Shown: positions 24,001-32,864, numbered from the stretch's first letter. The stretch: 64,000 nt of DNA from CAZWTD01 sp964637345 (GCA_964637345.1 CAZWTD010000002.1:17221-81220), one strand, 5' to 3'. Translations and numbers: made by a program. Notes: a model not told the origin generated them from the letters alone.

Positions 24001-25755
24001 ATGTCCGTCCCTCGACGCGGTTCCCGGCCAACGAAGCCACGTCGGTCTTTGGATCGGCTGACAGTCGCCGTTATTGCGCTTTTTAGCTTTGCGGCGATCA
24101 TTATCTTCCGTTTATTCACTCTCCAGGTTCTCGCGCACGGGTTTTATGAAACCCTAGCCGCTGGACAGTATGAAATTGCTGAGCGTTTAGTCCCGACCCG
24201 AGGAGATATTCTTGTTCGCGATCGTTTTTCGGGCGACACCTTATTTCCCCTCGCAACAAACGAGGATTTATATTTAGCGTACGCGGTTCCGAAACGCGTG
24301 GAGGATCCGGCTGGGGCCGCGGAGAAGCTGGCCGACATGCTTGAGCTTCCAGTCGAGGAGATTCTTCCGCGTTTAGAAAAGTCTGACGATCTGTACGAGC
24401 CCTTGAAACGAAAGGTGACCGAGGAAACGAAAACGGCGATTGATGAGCTGAATCTTCGGGGAATTGAATTTGCCCGAGAGAGTAATCGCTATTATCCGGA
24501 AGGCGAAATCGGGAGTCACATTCTTGGTTTTGTGGGCTACGACGGGAATGAACGAAAAGGTCAGTATGGACTCGAAGCTGCGTTCCAAGAGGAGCTCGCC
24601 GGGAAGGCCGGGATGTTGACCGCCGAGCGCGATGCGGCCGGTCGTTGGATTACTGTTTCGGATAAAATGCTTGAAGAGGCTCAAGACGGAGATGATTTGA
24701 TTCTCACAATCGATCGGACCGTTGAGTATACGGTGTGCACAAAGCTCTCTGAAGCTGTTCAGAAGCACGGCGCAACGGGCGGGAGCGCAATAGTTATGGA
24801 TCCAAACACCGGCGCAATCCTCGCGATGTGCGGATATCCAGACTATGATCCGAATGAGTACAATAAAGTTGAAAACATCAACGCCTTCATCAATCCTTCG
24901 CTCCAGTCCTACGAGCCGGGTTCGATTTTTAAGCCGATCACTATGGCGGCCGCGCTTGACCAGGGCAAGGTAACACCGGCGTCAACCTATGAGGATACTG
25001 GAAGCGTTGAGATCGCGAACTTCACGATTAAAAACTCTGACGGGAAGGCCCACGGGACCGCGACGATGACGCAGGTACTTGAGGAGTCACTGAACACCGG
25101 GGCAATCTATGCGGCCGAACAAGTCGGGCCCGAGAAGTTTCTCGAGTATGTTCAGAAATTCGGCTTTGGGGAAAAAACGGGAATTGAGCTTGGCGGTGAA
25201 TCGGCTGGAACTCTCGGCGAACTCCCAACCGGAAAAGAAATCTATATGGCTACCTCTTCGTTCGGCCAAGGGTTGACAACGACACCTTTGCAGATGGCCG
25301 CAGCGTACGCGGCGATCGCCAACGGCGGGAAACTCTATACACCATACCTAGTGGACGAGATTGTGAAACCGAACGACTATCGCGTGAAAACTGAACCGAC
25401 GCTTGTTCGCCAAGTGATTGATGCAAAAACGGCAACGACGCTATCGGCGATGCTGGTGAATGTTGTGAAAGGGTCGCACGGGAGACGGGCCGGCGTTCCG
25501 GGTTACTATATCGCCGGGAAAACCGGAACAGCCCAGATTCCCCGAAAGGACGGACCGGGCTACGATCCGAATCGGACCATCGGCTCTTTCGCCGGCTTTG
25601 GGCCGGTTGAAAACCCGAAGTTCGTTATGGTGGTAAAAATTGAGGATCCGAAAGACGTGCGCTTTGCGGAAAGCACGGCCGCCCCGCTCTTCGGCGAGAT
25701 CGCGCAGTTCCTTATGAACTATTACGAAGTTCCGCCTAGCGCACCAAGGGAGTAA
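24001..25755 (+). CDS. ftsI: Peptidoglycan D,D-transpeptidase FtsI (class B PBP)
   Basis: A 584-residue class B penicillin-binding protein with one membrane helix near the N-terminus (residues 20-45), a dimerisation domain and the transpeptidase domain. Catalytic motifs: S308-I-F-K311, S363-L-N365 and K507-T-G509. It cross-links septal peptidoglycan. The gene follows ftsL by 6 bases in the usual order. It lacks a PASTA tail. Confidence 0.95.
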   Translation: MSVPRRGSRPTKPRRSLDRLTVAVIALFSFAAIIIFRLFTLQVLAHGFYETLAAGQYEIAERLVPTRGDILVRDRFSGDTLFPLATNEDLYLAYAVPKRVEDPAGAAEKLADMLELPVEEILPRLEKSDDLYEPLKRKVTEETKTAIDELNLRGIEFARESNRYYPEGEIGSHILGFVGYDGNERKGQYGLEAAFQEELAGKAGMLTAERDAAGRWITVSDKMLEEAQDGDDLILTIDRTVEYTVCTKLSEAVQKHGATGGSAIVMDPNTGAILAMCGYPDYDPNEYNKVENINAFINPSLQSYEPGSIFKPITMAAALDQGKVTPASTYEDTGSVEIANFTIKNSDGKAHGTATMTQVLEESLNTGAIYAAEQVGPEKFLEYVQKFGFGEKTGIELGGESAGTLGELPTGKEIYMATSSFGQGLTTTPLQMAAAYAAIANGGKLYTPYLVDEIVKPNDYRVKTEPTLVRQVIDAKTATTLSAMLVNVVKGSHGRRAGVPGYYIAGKTGTAQIPRKDGPGYDPNRTIGSFAGFGPVENPKFVMVVKIEDPKDVRFAESTAAPLFGEIAQFLMNYYEVPPSAPRE

Positions 25756-25781
25756 ACGCTTGGTAGAGAAGGAGGTGGGTC

Positions 25782-26486
25782 ATGGAGGAGTATCGCTTCT
25801 TTGAGGGAGAAGCGCTTCACTGGGTGACCGGACGGATTGAACGGTATTGCGCCTGGTATCGAATTCGGCGCCTACCTGATGGCTCTGAAGAATGGACCCG
25901 CTGTCCTGGAATCACGTTCCTCGGACAAGCCTGCGCCCCCGTTCACCTGAACGCGGGCGCTTTTCGAAAAAAAAGAACCCGGAGGAGCGGAGCCCATGCA
26001 GGAATTCTGCAGTGGGATCCGTCCTCCGGGAAACGGCGACTCGTCGAGGCCTACCTCGGATTGGCAGTCGAGAGCCGCCCTGATAGGGGACCGACGCGGA
26101 CTTACCGCGAGGGTTGGGAATGCGGCATTCCGCGTCGGTTCGAGTCCTTGGACAGATTTGAGCGGCTTCTCCCCGCAGAGTTCCTATCTCATATCCATCC
26201 GACTCGACAACAAAGAGCAGAAGGAGTCTACTCGGTTTTCGGTAACATGTCAAGGGCGGAAGAAACAATTCGTGGATTGTCTAGCCAATGGTATACTATC
26301 AATGGCTACTATGACGAAAGAATCGTTGCTCCGAAAACTCGAAAATCTCTTAGCTTGGCTGAGCCTACGGATCATTCGGAAATATCGTCCGGATATTATT
26401 GCCGTGACCGGCAGCGTTGGAAAGACCGGAACAAAGGATGCGATTTTTTGCGTCCTCGCTGGTTCGTTTGGCGTTCGGAAAAGTGA
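25782..26486 (+). CDS. Hypothetical protein between ftsI and murF, 3' end uncertain
   Basis: A reading frame of 234 codons with a strong GAAGGAGGTGGG Shine-Dalgarno 26 bases after ftsI. The first 50 residues (FEGEALHWVTGRIERYCAWY) and the middle part (GWECGIPRRFESLDRFERLL) look protein-like, rich in Arg, Glu and Trp; no family is recognised. Two things are odd: a terminator-like hairpin and an A8 run lie inside the frame (25933-25977), and its last 185 bases overlap murF in another frame. The true protein may end earlier, be made by frameshifting, or be decaying. Confidence 0.45.
   Translation: MEEYRFFEGEALHWVTGRIERYCAWYRIRRLPDGSEEWTRCPGITFLGQACAPVHLNAGAFRKKRTRRSGAHAGILQWDPSSGKRRLVEAYLGLAVESRPDRGPTRTYREGWECGIPRRFESLDRFERLLPAEFLSHIHPTRQQRAEGVYSVFGNMSRAEETIRGLSSQWYTINGYYDERIVAPKTRKSLSLAEPTDHSEISSGYYCRDRQRWKDRNKGCDFLRPRWFVWRSEK
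25933..25964 (+). terminator. Terminator-like hairpin inside the 25782 frame
   Basis: GCGCCC-C-CGTTC pairs with GAACG-C-GGGCGC across a 4-base loop, followed by TTTT and, after CG, a run of eight A. It resembles a working intrinsic terminator at the end of the mraZ-ftsI transcript. Confidence 0.55.
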
Positions 26487-27633
26487 AGGAAACTTAAACA
26501 ATGAACTTGGTTTACCACTTTCGATTTTGGGTGAACGATCAGGCGGGCGGAATCCCTTCGCGTGGCTTCGTATCCTCGGGAAGGCCTTTCGTTTTCTCCT
26601 CCAGTCTCGGCCCTTTCCCGAACTGCTCATCCTTGAGATGGGAGCAGATCACCCCGGCGATCTCGAGCGCTTAACCCAGATTGCTCGGCCGCGCGTGAGC
26701 GTGACCACGGCCGTCGCGCCGGTTCATACGGAATTTTTTTCCTCACTCGAGGCGCTCGCTGCAGAGAAGGCGACGCTCGCTCGGCGGACCGAGCCCGACG
26801 GATATACCATCTTGAACGCCGATGATCCGGTGGTCATCGGGTTCCGTGACAAAACGGATGCGCGGGTGCTTTCCTATGGCTTTTCGCCAGAAGCGGATCT
26901 TCGGGCAACTTCGTTTGACGTCATTCGTTCAACGAAGGAACATATTCCGAGCGGATTGCGCTTTATCTTATCGTATGAGGGAAAGCACGTTGAAGTAACG
27001 CTGCACGGAGCGCTTGGTCGTCCTGCAGTGAGCGCCGCCTTAGCCGGCGCAGCTGTTGGTATCGTTTACGGCCTTGAGTTGTCCGCAATAGCCGAAGCGC
27101 TCGGACATCTCCAAATGCCGAAAGGCCGCCTTCGACCGCTCCGAGGGATTAATCAGTCTTTGCTCATCGACGACACCTACAACGCAAGCCCCCGCGCCGC
27201 AATCGCCGCACTGGATGTTTTGGGTGACCTGGCTGAAGCGCCCGCGTCCGATCGAGGAGCGAACTCCGGTCGGCGGATTGCCGTGTTTGGGAACATGGCC
27301 GAACTCGGGCATTTGAGCGAGGCGGGACATCAAGAGGTCGGGGAGCATGCTGCAAAAATCTGCGATCTCCTCATTACGGTCGGGGACCTCGCGAAGGGGA
27401 TAGGCGCGGGCGCGGTTAAGGCGGGGTTCGCCGCGAAGCGCGTCGCGAGCTTTGAGGATCAAAGTTCGGCTCTACATCTTCTTCGTCAGGAAATTGGTCC
27501 GAAGGATCTCATCCTTATTAAAGGTTCTCAATCGGCTCGGATGGAAAAGCTGACCGCTGCGCTGCTTGAAAACCCGGCCGACGCGCAACTCCATCTTGTG
27601 CGCCAAGGGCCGGAGTGGACGCGGCCGCATTGA
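26302..27633 (+). CDS. murF: UDP-N-acetylmuramoyl-tripeptide--D-alanyl-D-alanine ligase
   Basis: A 443-residue Mur ligase. The P-loop VTGSVGKTGTKD (about residues 34-45), the NLNNELGLPLS motif, a central ATPase domain (LEMGADHPGDLE) and the C-terminal domain with DDTYNASPRA are all diagnostic of MurF, which adds D-Ala-D-Ala to the cell-wall precursor. TATACT at 26292-26297 sits 4 bases before the ATG, predicting a leaderless start; a second ATG at 26311 is also possible. The longer frame to 25996 lies in the preceding gene and has no Mur-like sequence. Confidence 0.93.
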   Translation: MATMTKESLLRKLENLLAWLSLRIIRKYRPDIIAVTGSVGKTGTKDAIFCVLAGSFGVRKSEGNLNNELGLPLSILGERSGGRNPFAWLRILGKAFRFLLQSRPFPELLILEMGADHPGDLERLTQIARPRVSVTTAVAPVHTEFFSSLEALAAEKATLARRTEPDGYTILNADDPVVIGFRDKTDARVLSYGFSPEADLRATSFDVIRSTKEHIPSGLRFILSYEGKHVEVTLHGALGRPAVSAALAGAAVGIVYGLELSAIAEALGHLQMPKGRLRPLRGINQSLLIDDTYNASPRAAIAALDVLGDLAEAPASDRGANSGRRIAVFGNMAELGHLSEAGHQEVGEHAAKICDLLITVGDLAKGIGAGAVKAGFAAKRVASFEDQSSALHLLRQEIGPKDLILIKGSQSARMEKLTAALLENPADAQLHLVRQGPEWTRPH

Positions 27634-27690
27634 CCGGATCCGGAGAAAAAGGTAAAATAAGAGCGCCGTCGGAGAAAAACGCGACGGCGC
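27630..27690 (+). promoter_or_regulatory. Promoter and 5'-terminal hairpin of the asparaginase-like gene
   Basis: TTGACC (27630-27635), 17 bases, TAAAAT (27653-27658), overlapping the murF stop. The transcript would begin almost exactly at an 8-bp hairpin (27663-27670 with 27683-27690), which may protect the mRNA 5' end. Confidence 0.65.
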
Positions 27691-27700
27691 AAAAAATAGC

Positions 27701-28711
27701 ATGAAACGCCCCCGCGTCCTCCTCCTCATCGCCGGCGGAACCTCCCTTTCTCCAAAGGAAAGCACGAAGGCGCCGGTTCAATCAGCTCGCGACGTCCCGG
27801 CCTGGATGCGCGAGCTTCAAGAGCTTCTCATCGTCGCTGATCTCGACCCACTTTTTCTTTCCGCCGGGAGTCCGGACGGACTTCAGTCGGACCTTTGGGA
27901 ACGCATCGGGAAAATCGTTGAACGCGAGTATACATCCTACGACGGCTTTGTCCTTACGCACGACATTGAGTCAATTCATTATTCGGCCCCGGCGCTTGCG
28001 CTTGCGTTTGAAGGAATTGGAAAGCCTTTTGTCCTTACGGCGTCGCCCTATGACCTGATGCGCCGGAGTGTCCCGAAGTCGATTCAGTCGATTTTCCAGG
28101 AGTACCGCGGTTTCGGCAATAAAGACAATCTCTTGAATGCGCTCCACGTCGCGGTCGGGGATCTCGCGGAAACCTGCCTCGTCTTTGGTAACCAAATCCA
28201 TCGAGCGATCGAAGTTGAGCCGAGCCGAGAACCAAGCTTGAATTACTTTAGCTCGCTAACCGGCGAGCTCATCGGTAAAGTCGACTTCGGTCTAAAGTTG
28301 TTTGCGCCGGTACGTCGTCGGTCAGGAAAGCCTTTCCCGGTTCGTGCGAAGTATGATGCGCGGCTTACGGTTCTCGATATTCATCACGGAGCTTCGACCA
28401 CGCAGCTGCTCGGCCTTATTCGCTCGAAGCCGAACGCCGTTTTCGTCGAGCTTGATGAGCTCATGACGCTCCCGAAAGAAATCGGAAAAGCCTTAACCGA
28501 GCTCCAGAAGTCCGGAGTTCCGGTTTTTCTTCACCGGGAGCACGGCGAACTTGAGCCACGGCTGCCCCTCCTGCGCCTGCCCGGAATTCCGTATCATACC
28601 GCTTTCGTCCTCGCGATGTGGATGCTTGGCCAAACGCACGCTCTGCCGAAGCTTCGGCAACTACTTGAGGCAAAGCTCGCGCTTACGAAGCTGAAAGGAG
28701 CGCGATTATGA
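27701..28711 (+). CDS. Asparaginase-fold protein with altered active site
   Basis: A 336-residue protein resembling type I L-asparaginases. The first loop LLIAGGTSLSP keeps the GGT threonine, and DGFVLTHDIESIHYSAPALA aligns with the second signature, which is normally VITHGTDTMEETA. In that loop the catalytic T-D pair is replaced by I-E, and the first Gly-Thr is lost. The protein may have another substrate or be non-catalytic. It overlaps the next gene by ATGA, so the two probably act together. It has its own promoter. Confidence 0.75.
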   Translation: MKRPRVLLLIAGGTSLSPKESTKAPVQSARDVPAWMRELQELLIVADLDPLFLSAGSPDGLQSDLWERIGKIVEREYTSYDGFVLTHDIESIHYSAPALALAFEGIGKPFVLTASPYDLMRRSVPKSIQSIFQEYRGFGNKDNLLNALHVAVGDLAETCLVFGNQIHRAIEVEPSREPSLNYFSSLTGELIGKVDFGLKLFAPVRRRSGKPFPVRAKYDARLTVLDIHHGASTTQLLGLIRSKPNAVFVELDELMTLPKEIGKALTELQKSGVPVFLHREHGELEPRLPLLRLPGIPYHTAFVLAMWMLGQTHALPKLRQLLEAKLALTKLKGARL

Positions 28712-29334
28712 TTCGCGCGTATTTTTACGGTCCGCCCACCGACACTTCTCGTTTGCGCGAGAGCTATCAGCTTATCCGGCGCATTGTGAAGCAGGCTGGA
28801 ATTGCGTTGTCGTCGAATACGCAATCACCCGAGGCTGATCTTGATCCAGAAGAAACTCGTCTCGTCGAATCGCGTGGCGGAAGTCTTCTCGATATGATGA
28901 ACGCGATTATTATCGAAGGCTCGACCGCTGACCCGGAGGTTGGGTATTTACTCGCCTATGCGGTCGCACAAAAACGCCCAACGCTTTTTTTGGCCGAGAA
29001 GGGTAGCAGCGGACGGCAAATCCTTCGCTATCTTGATGAGCGGAAAATTCCGAAAGTGTGCCAGATTCGGACCTATGGACCGAAGAATCTCGAATGGATT
29101 CTTACGGAGTTTTTAAAAACGCTTGGCGAAGGAGAGGTAAAAGAAATTCCTCGGATTAAGTTTACGCTTCGCATTACGCCGACAATTGAAGAGTATCTCG
29201 ACTGGAAAACGCGGAATACGAAAACGAAAAAAGCGGATTATCTTCGAGAGGAGATTGATCATATTATTCAGAAGGACGACGCTTTCCAAGCGCACTTGGA
29301 ACGGAAGCGCCGTCGCTCACTCGAAACGCCATGA
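28708..29334 (+). CDS. Nucleoside 2-deoxyribosyltransferase-like protein
   Basis: A 208-residue protein. Its N-terminal part (MIRAYFYGPPTD, then MMNAIIIEGSTADPEVGYLL and YAVAQKRPTLFLAE) has the order of elements of the nucleoside 2-deoxyribosyltransferase/SLOG-like Rossmann family, where the glutamate in such a segment handles the sugar. The C-terminal 50 residues are basic and helical (IEEYLDWKTRNTKTKKADYL), perhaps a DNA- or RNA-binding add-on. Translational coupling to the asparaginase-like gene suggests a shared pathway, possibly nucleotide salvage. Activity is unproven. Confidence 0.62.
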   Translation: MIRAYFYGPPTDTSRLRESYQLIRRIVKQAGIALSSNTQSPEADLDPEETRLVESRGGSLLDMMNAIIIEGSTADPEVGYLLAYAVAQKRPTLFLAEKGSSGRQILRYLDERKIPKVCQIRTYGPKNLEWILTEFLKTLGEGEVKEIPRIKFTLRITPTIEEYLDWKTRNTKTKKADYLREEIDHIIQKDDAFQAHLERKRRRSLETP

Positions 29335-31007
29335 AAACTCGAATACGTGGTATTCTCGTCGCGCTCATCCTCAGCTGCGGAATCACTTCCGGCGCAGCCG
29401 CAAAATCATGGTCCTACGCTTCGTGGGATGTCTTGGCGACGATTGAGCCCGATTCGAGCGTCACGATTGAAGAAACGCAGACTTTTACGTTTTCAGGCGA
29501 TTACTCTTGGGTGAATCGAACAATCCCAAAGACTAAGGGTATTTGGTTTGATGCGGTTGAGGTTCGGGACGGTTCCGGGCAACGGCTTTCCGAAGAAGAT
29601 GTCGATATTTCGAACGGGGGGAGCGATCTGAGCATCACAGTGCATTTTCCGAAGCTCCCAACTGATGCTGAAGAAACAAAAACCTGGACTTTCGTCTACC
29701 GAGCTCACAACGCGCTCGGGGATTTTTCGGATTACGATGAATTCTACTGGAACGCGGTCGGCGACGAACGCGAGGTTTCGGTTGAGCGGGCTCAAGTTCG
29801 GGTTCGTCTCCCCGGTGGCTATACGAGCGATCAAATCCAACAGCGTCTGCTCGTTGGGCCGCAAGGCTCGACAACCGAACAGTCAGGATTCTCCTTTACC
29901 GCGCCGGCGGAAGCGCAGTTTAGCGCCGAGTCGATCGCTCCCGGAGAATTTATGACCATTGTTCTTGGCTGGCCGAAGGGAGCGGTTATCCATCAGATCG
30001 TCGAAGAGCCGAAAAGTGCCTGGGATAAGGTATGGACCTGGCTCCTCTGGCCCTATCTTCTTTCCCCGATAGCAGTTTTCGCCTGGCTCATTAGGCGCTG
30101 GAAAAAGAGCGGTCGGGATCCAAAAGGAGCTTCAACGATTATTGCGCAGTATGACCCGCCAGACGGTCAGCCGCCTGCTGTTGTTGGAACACTAGTGGAT
30201 GAACGCGTTGATCAGCGCGATATCACGGCAACGATTATCGACCTCGCTGTTCGAGGCTTCCTTACCGTTCGGGAGACGAAAAAGACCGGAATCTTCGGCG
30301 GTACAGAGTACACTTTCGAAAAGAAAAGGGCTGCAAATGATCCCACGCTCCGGCGCTTTGAGACCTTGTTCTTGGATGCCTTCTTTCATAGCCGGAACCA
30401 AGTTGAGCTCAGCGATCTGAAAAATACTTTTTACAAAAAGTTGAAGGAGATAAAGGAGGCAGTCTACGAAGAAACAACGAAGGCTGGATATTTTGAAGTT
30501 AACCCAGAGAAGGCGCGCAGTCGCTATTTGATTGCGGCGCTCGTATTCGGCTTTATCGGCTTTTTTGGGCTTTTCGTTCTTCTTGCTTGGGCCGCGCTGT
30601 TGTTGATCTTTGCGTTTATCATGCCGCGTCGAACGCCGAAAGGGGTAGCGGCTAAAGAGTGGGCGCTTGGCTTTAAACTCTATCTTCACCGGGCCGAACG
30701 CTATCGGGTGAAAGCAATGACGCCTGAAACCTTCGAGCATTACCTGCCGCACGCGATGATCTTCGGGGTTGAGAAAGAGTGGGCCGAACGCTTTAGTGGC
30801 ATTCTCAAAACCCCGCCGTCTTGGTACACGACAAATGATCCGAGTTTCCACTTTTCTTCGGTGTTGTTTGCGAGTCACCTCGCGTCCGCAATGAACACGA
30901 CCGTTGCGCGAACACTTGCCTCATCCCCGTCCTCAAGTTCTGGTTTTAGCGGCGGGGGCGGATTTTCCGGCGGCGGGGGAGGCGGCGGGGGCGGGGGAGC
31001 TGGATAG
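29331..31007 (+). CDS. DUF2207-domain membrane protein
   Basis: A 558-residue protein with a signal peptide (residues 1-24), an extracytoplasmic beta-sandwich (SVTIEETQTFTFSGDYSWVNRTIPKT split), a membrane helix near 235-255, a cytoplasmic winged-helix-like part (TATIIDLAVRGFLTVRE), a two-helix membrane hairpin near 400-430 and a cytoplasmic Lys/Arg stretch. The C-terminus ends in an unbroken Gly/Ser run. This is the standard DUF2207 layout, known from many bacteria but without an assigned function. It overlaps the previous gene by 4 bases. Confidence 0.85.
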   Translation: MKTRIRGILVALILSCGITSGAAAKSWSYASWDVLATIEPDSSVTIEETQTFTFSGDYSWVNRTIPKTKGIWFDAVEVRDGSGQRLSEEDVDISNGGSDLSITVHFPKLPTDAEETKTWTFVYRAHNALGDFSDYDEFYWNAVGDEREVSVERAQVRVRLPGGYTSDQIQQRLLVGPQGSTTEQSGFSFTAPAEAQFSAESIAPGEFMTIVLGWPKGAVIHQIVEEPKSAWDKVWTWLLWPYLLSPIAVFAWLIRRWKKSGRDPKGASTIIAQYDPPDGQPPAVVGTLVDERVDQRDITATIIDLAVRGFLTVRETKKTGIFGGTEYTFEKKRAANDPTLRRFETLFLDAFFHSRNQVELSDLKNTFYKKLKEIKEAVYEETTKAGYFEVNPEKARSRYLIAALVFGFIGFFGLFVLLAWAALLLIFAFIMPRRTPKGVAAKEWALGFKLYLHRAERYRVKAMTPETFEHYLPHAMIFGVEKEWAERFSGILKTPPSWYTTNDPSFHFSSVLFASHLASAMNTTVARTLASSPSSSSGFSGGGGFSGGGGGGGGGGAG

Positions 31008-31013
31008 CGAAGA

Positions 31014-31214
31014 CCCCCGGACGAGTCTCCAAGCAAAAGCGAAGGTAAGGGCCTCACGTCGTGAGGTGGGCAACGGCGCCGCGAGGTTGGTTTCGACCGT
31101 AGTCGAGAGAGGACAAGGTGTCCATCCCCAGACGGTCTAACCGTCATCGTGTTGCCGAATCCCGTAGAGATTTTTGAATCCTTACCTTTTGCCAGCCCGG
31201 AGTCCGTCCAGGGG
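31014..31214. ncRNA. Candidate structured RNA in the 360-base gap before pspC
   Basis: No gene fits the stretch 31008-31367. Within it, 31014-31030 pairs with 31199-31214 (CCCC, GGACG and CTCC against GGAG, CGTCC and GGGG). A perfect 9-bp helix follows (31042-31050 with 31180-31188), then a 6-bp helix (31069-31074 with 31151-31156) closing a multibranch loop. Inside are local hairpins at 31052-31066, 31093-31106, 31111-31123 and 31131-31145. It does not match RNase P, tmRNA, SRP, 6S RNA or the common riboswitches by signature motifs. The strand is undecided: TTGCTT-N16-TAGACT upstream on minus is a possible promoter, and no terminator is evident. Confidence 0.5.
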
Positions 31215-31367
31215 TCATCCAAAGAACGTCAACAAGCACGTAACCGATAAAAAGGAGTCTACACTCCCTCGAAAAAAAAGCAAGGGTGTGGAGTGGATAA
31301 CTCGACTGGTACATTTTCTGTCTCGCGGTAGAATATCAGTATTAGCCTACTCATTACGGGAAAGCAT

Positions 31368-31814
31368 ATGGATCAAAATGGAAGGGTATTAAAGCGTTCA
31401 AAGGATAATCGCGTTGTTGGGGGTGTTTGTGGCGGACTGTCCGCGTATTTTGACGTGGATGTTACGCTGTTGCGTATCGTTGCGGTTGTGTTAGCGTTTG
31501 CGGACGGCGTAGGGATTCTTCTCTACCTCATTCTTTGGATTGTGGTGCCTGAAGAAGGGTCGGATTCCTCGGCGAAGACCGGAGAACGGGTAAAGAGTTT
31601 TGTTTCTGAAGTCGGTACGCAGGCTGAGACTATTATGGAAGGCGGGTCTCGCGGTTCGGGGTTCCGCAACCTTCTGGGACTTTGTATTGTCGTGATCGGT
31701 CTTCTTGCCTTAGCTCGTGAGTTCTTCCCAGCAACGTGGTTCGACTGGGATCTTCTGTGGCCAATACTTCTCATTTTCATTGGGGTATATATTCTTCGTA
31801 AGCGAAAAATCTAA
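31368..31814 (+). CDS. PspC-domain membrane protein
   Basis: A 148-residue protein. The first 60 residues are a PspC domain (RSKDNRVVGGVCGGLSAYF, DVDVTLLRIV, then a membrane helix ending in WIVVPEEG). A second part has two hydrophobic helices of the LiaI/LiaF type (DLLWPILLIFIGVYIL). PspC proteins sense or relieve envelope stress. TAGAAT at 31329-31334 is a possible -10. The next gene starts one base after its stop, so the two form an envelope-stress pair. Confidence 0.87.
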   Translation: MDQNGRVLKRSKDNRVVGGVCGGLSAYFDVDVTLLRIVAVVLAFADGVGILLYLILWIVVPEEGSDSSAKTGERVKSFVSEVGTQAETIMEGGSRGSGFRNLLGLCIVVIGLLALAREFFPATWFDWDLLWPILLIFIGVYILRKRKI

Positions 31815-31815
31815 T

Positions 31816-32829
31816 ATGGACCAAGCTCATCTTCAGCCTGACACTCCTTTGAACAGTACGCCGAAACCCGAATCGCCTCAGCCTCCACAAGAGACACCTC
31901 CGGTGAAGTCGGGAGCAGTTCAGGAAGTCCATCATTATCATCACGATAAAAAAGGTGGCTTTAGTCTTGCCCGTTTGCTGTTCGGGGGGATTCTGATTCT
32001 CATTGGCATCGCGTATCTTGGAAATTCCTTTGGCTGGTTTTCGGTAAACGTCGACTTCTGGCAGCTTTGGCCCATCCTCATCGTTTTCCTTGGACTCTCG
32101 ATTCTCTCCCGGCACGGCTGGGTTGCCTGGGTAGTCGGTTCGCTCGTCACGCTCATCGTCTTAGGTGGTGTTGCATACGCAATCTTCGTCGGCTTCCCGG
32201 TTCGCGATTTATCGTCTGAGACCATCTCGGTTGATCGGTCGACCGAGGTAAGCGAGGCGAAAATCAATATCGCGACTGGAGCGGGAGAGCTAACGTTGCG
32301 CGGCGGTTCAGACAAGCTCGCCGACGGGACCTTCACCTCGAACGTTACCACGCTCACGAAAAGCGAAACGATTAGAGAGACGGTGCAAGAGCTTGACCTT
32401 GAGATGCGCGGCCAGTGGCGCGGTTTTGGCTCAACCCGGAATGAGTTGTCGCTCAACCTGACGAAGGATCTTCCGATCGACCTTTCGATTGATTCTGGTG
32501 CGATGGATATGGAGCTTGATTTGGCTGAGGTCGTCGTGAAGCGTTTAAGCATCGACACCGGAGCCTCGAGCCTCGATCTCGTTCTCGGCGATCGCGCGGA
32601 TCAAAGCGACATCCTCGTGAAGGCCGGGGCGAGCGCTGTAACAATCGCCGTTCCCCGCAGTGCGGGCGTACGTTTGACCATCGACGCCGGGCTGACCTCG
32701 AAAACCTTTGAAGATTTTACGCGAGTCGACGAGAACGTTTACGAATCGGATGGGTATGCCGAAGCGGCGAAGAAAATCGATATCGAGCTTGACCTCGGCG
32801 TTTCGAGCTTGACGGTAAACTGGCGCTAA
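31816..32829 (+). CDS. LiaF-like membrane protein with adhesin-like C-terminal domain
   Basis: A 337-residue protein. A Pro-rich cytoplasmic start and a HHYHHDKK stretch precede four hydrophobic helices with the LiaI/LiaF signature (FGGILILIGIAYLGNSFGWF, DFWQLWPILIVFLGL). The C-terminal half is a beta-helix-like toast-rack region (LSIDSGAMDMELDLAEV, LSIDTGASSLDLVLGD, ILVKAGASAVTIAVP), as in bactofilin-like/LiaF C-terminal domains. It probably works with PspC in envelope-stress sensing. The start at 31816 is chosen because the longer frame overlaps pspC. Confidence 0.82.
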   Translation: MDQAHLQPDTPLNSTPKPESPQPPQETPPVKSGAVQEVHHYHHDKKGGFSLARLLFGGILILIGIAYLGNSFGWFSVNVDFWQLWPILIVFLGLSILSRHGWVAWVVGSLVTLIVLGGVAYAIFVGFPVRDLSSETISVDRSTEVSEAKINIATGAGELTLRGGSDKLADGTFTSNVTTLTKSETIRETVQELDLEMRGQWRGFGSTRNELSLNLTKDLPIDLSIDSGAMDMELDLAEVVVKRLSIDTGASSLDLVLGDRADQSDILVKAGASAVTIAVPRSAGVRLTIDAGLTSKTFEDFTRVDENVYESDGYAEAAKKIDIELDLGVSSLTVNWR

Positions 32830-32836
32830 CCCGTAT

Positions 32837-32855
32837 GCGCAAGTGAAGCTTGCGC
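32837..32855. repeat. REP-like hairpin, left flank of the RAYT gene
   Basis: GCGCAAG (32837-32843) pairs with CTTGCGC (32849-32855). The sequence recurs in inverted orientation at 33397-33417 on the other side of the transposase gene. Confidence 0.65.
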
Positions 32856-32864
32856 GAGATTCCG

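Noticed and set aside
26100..26160. tRNA-like T-loop (GGTTCGAGTCC)
   Set aside because: The flanking bases do not pair to a 5-bp T stem and no acceptor or anticodon arm can be built; it is inside a reading frame.
31021..31090. T-box-like string (AGGTGGGCAACGGCGCCGCG)
   Set aside because: It only loosely resembles the T-box antiterminator, no specifier stem or terminator is present, and the downstream gene is pspC, not a tRNA ligase or amino-acid gene.
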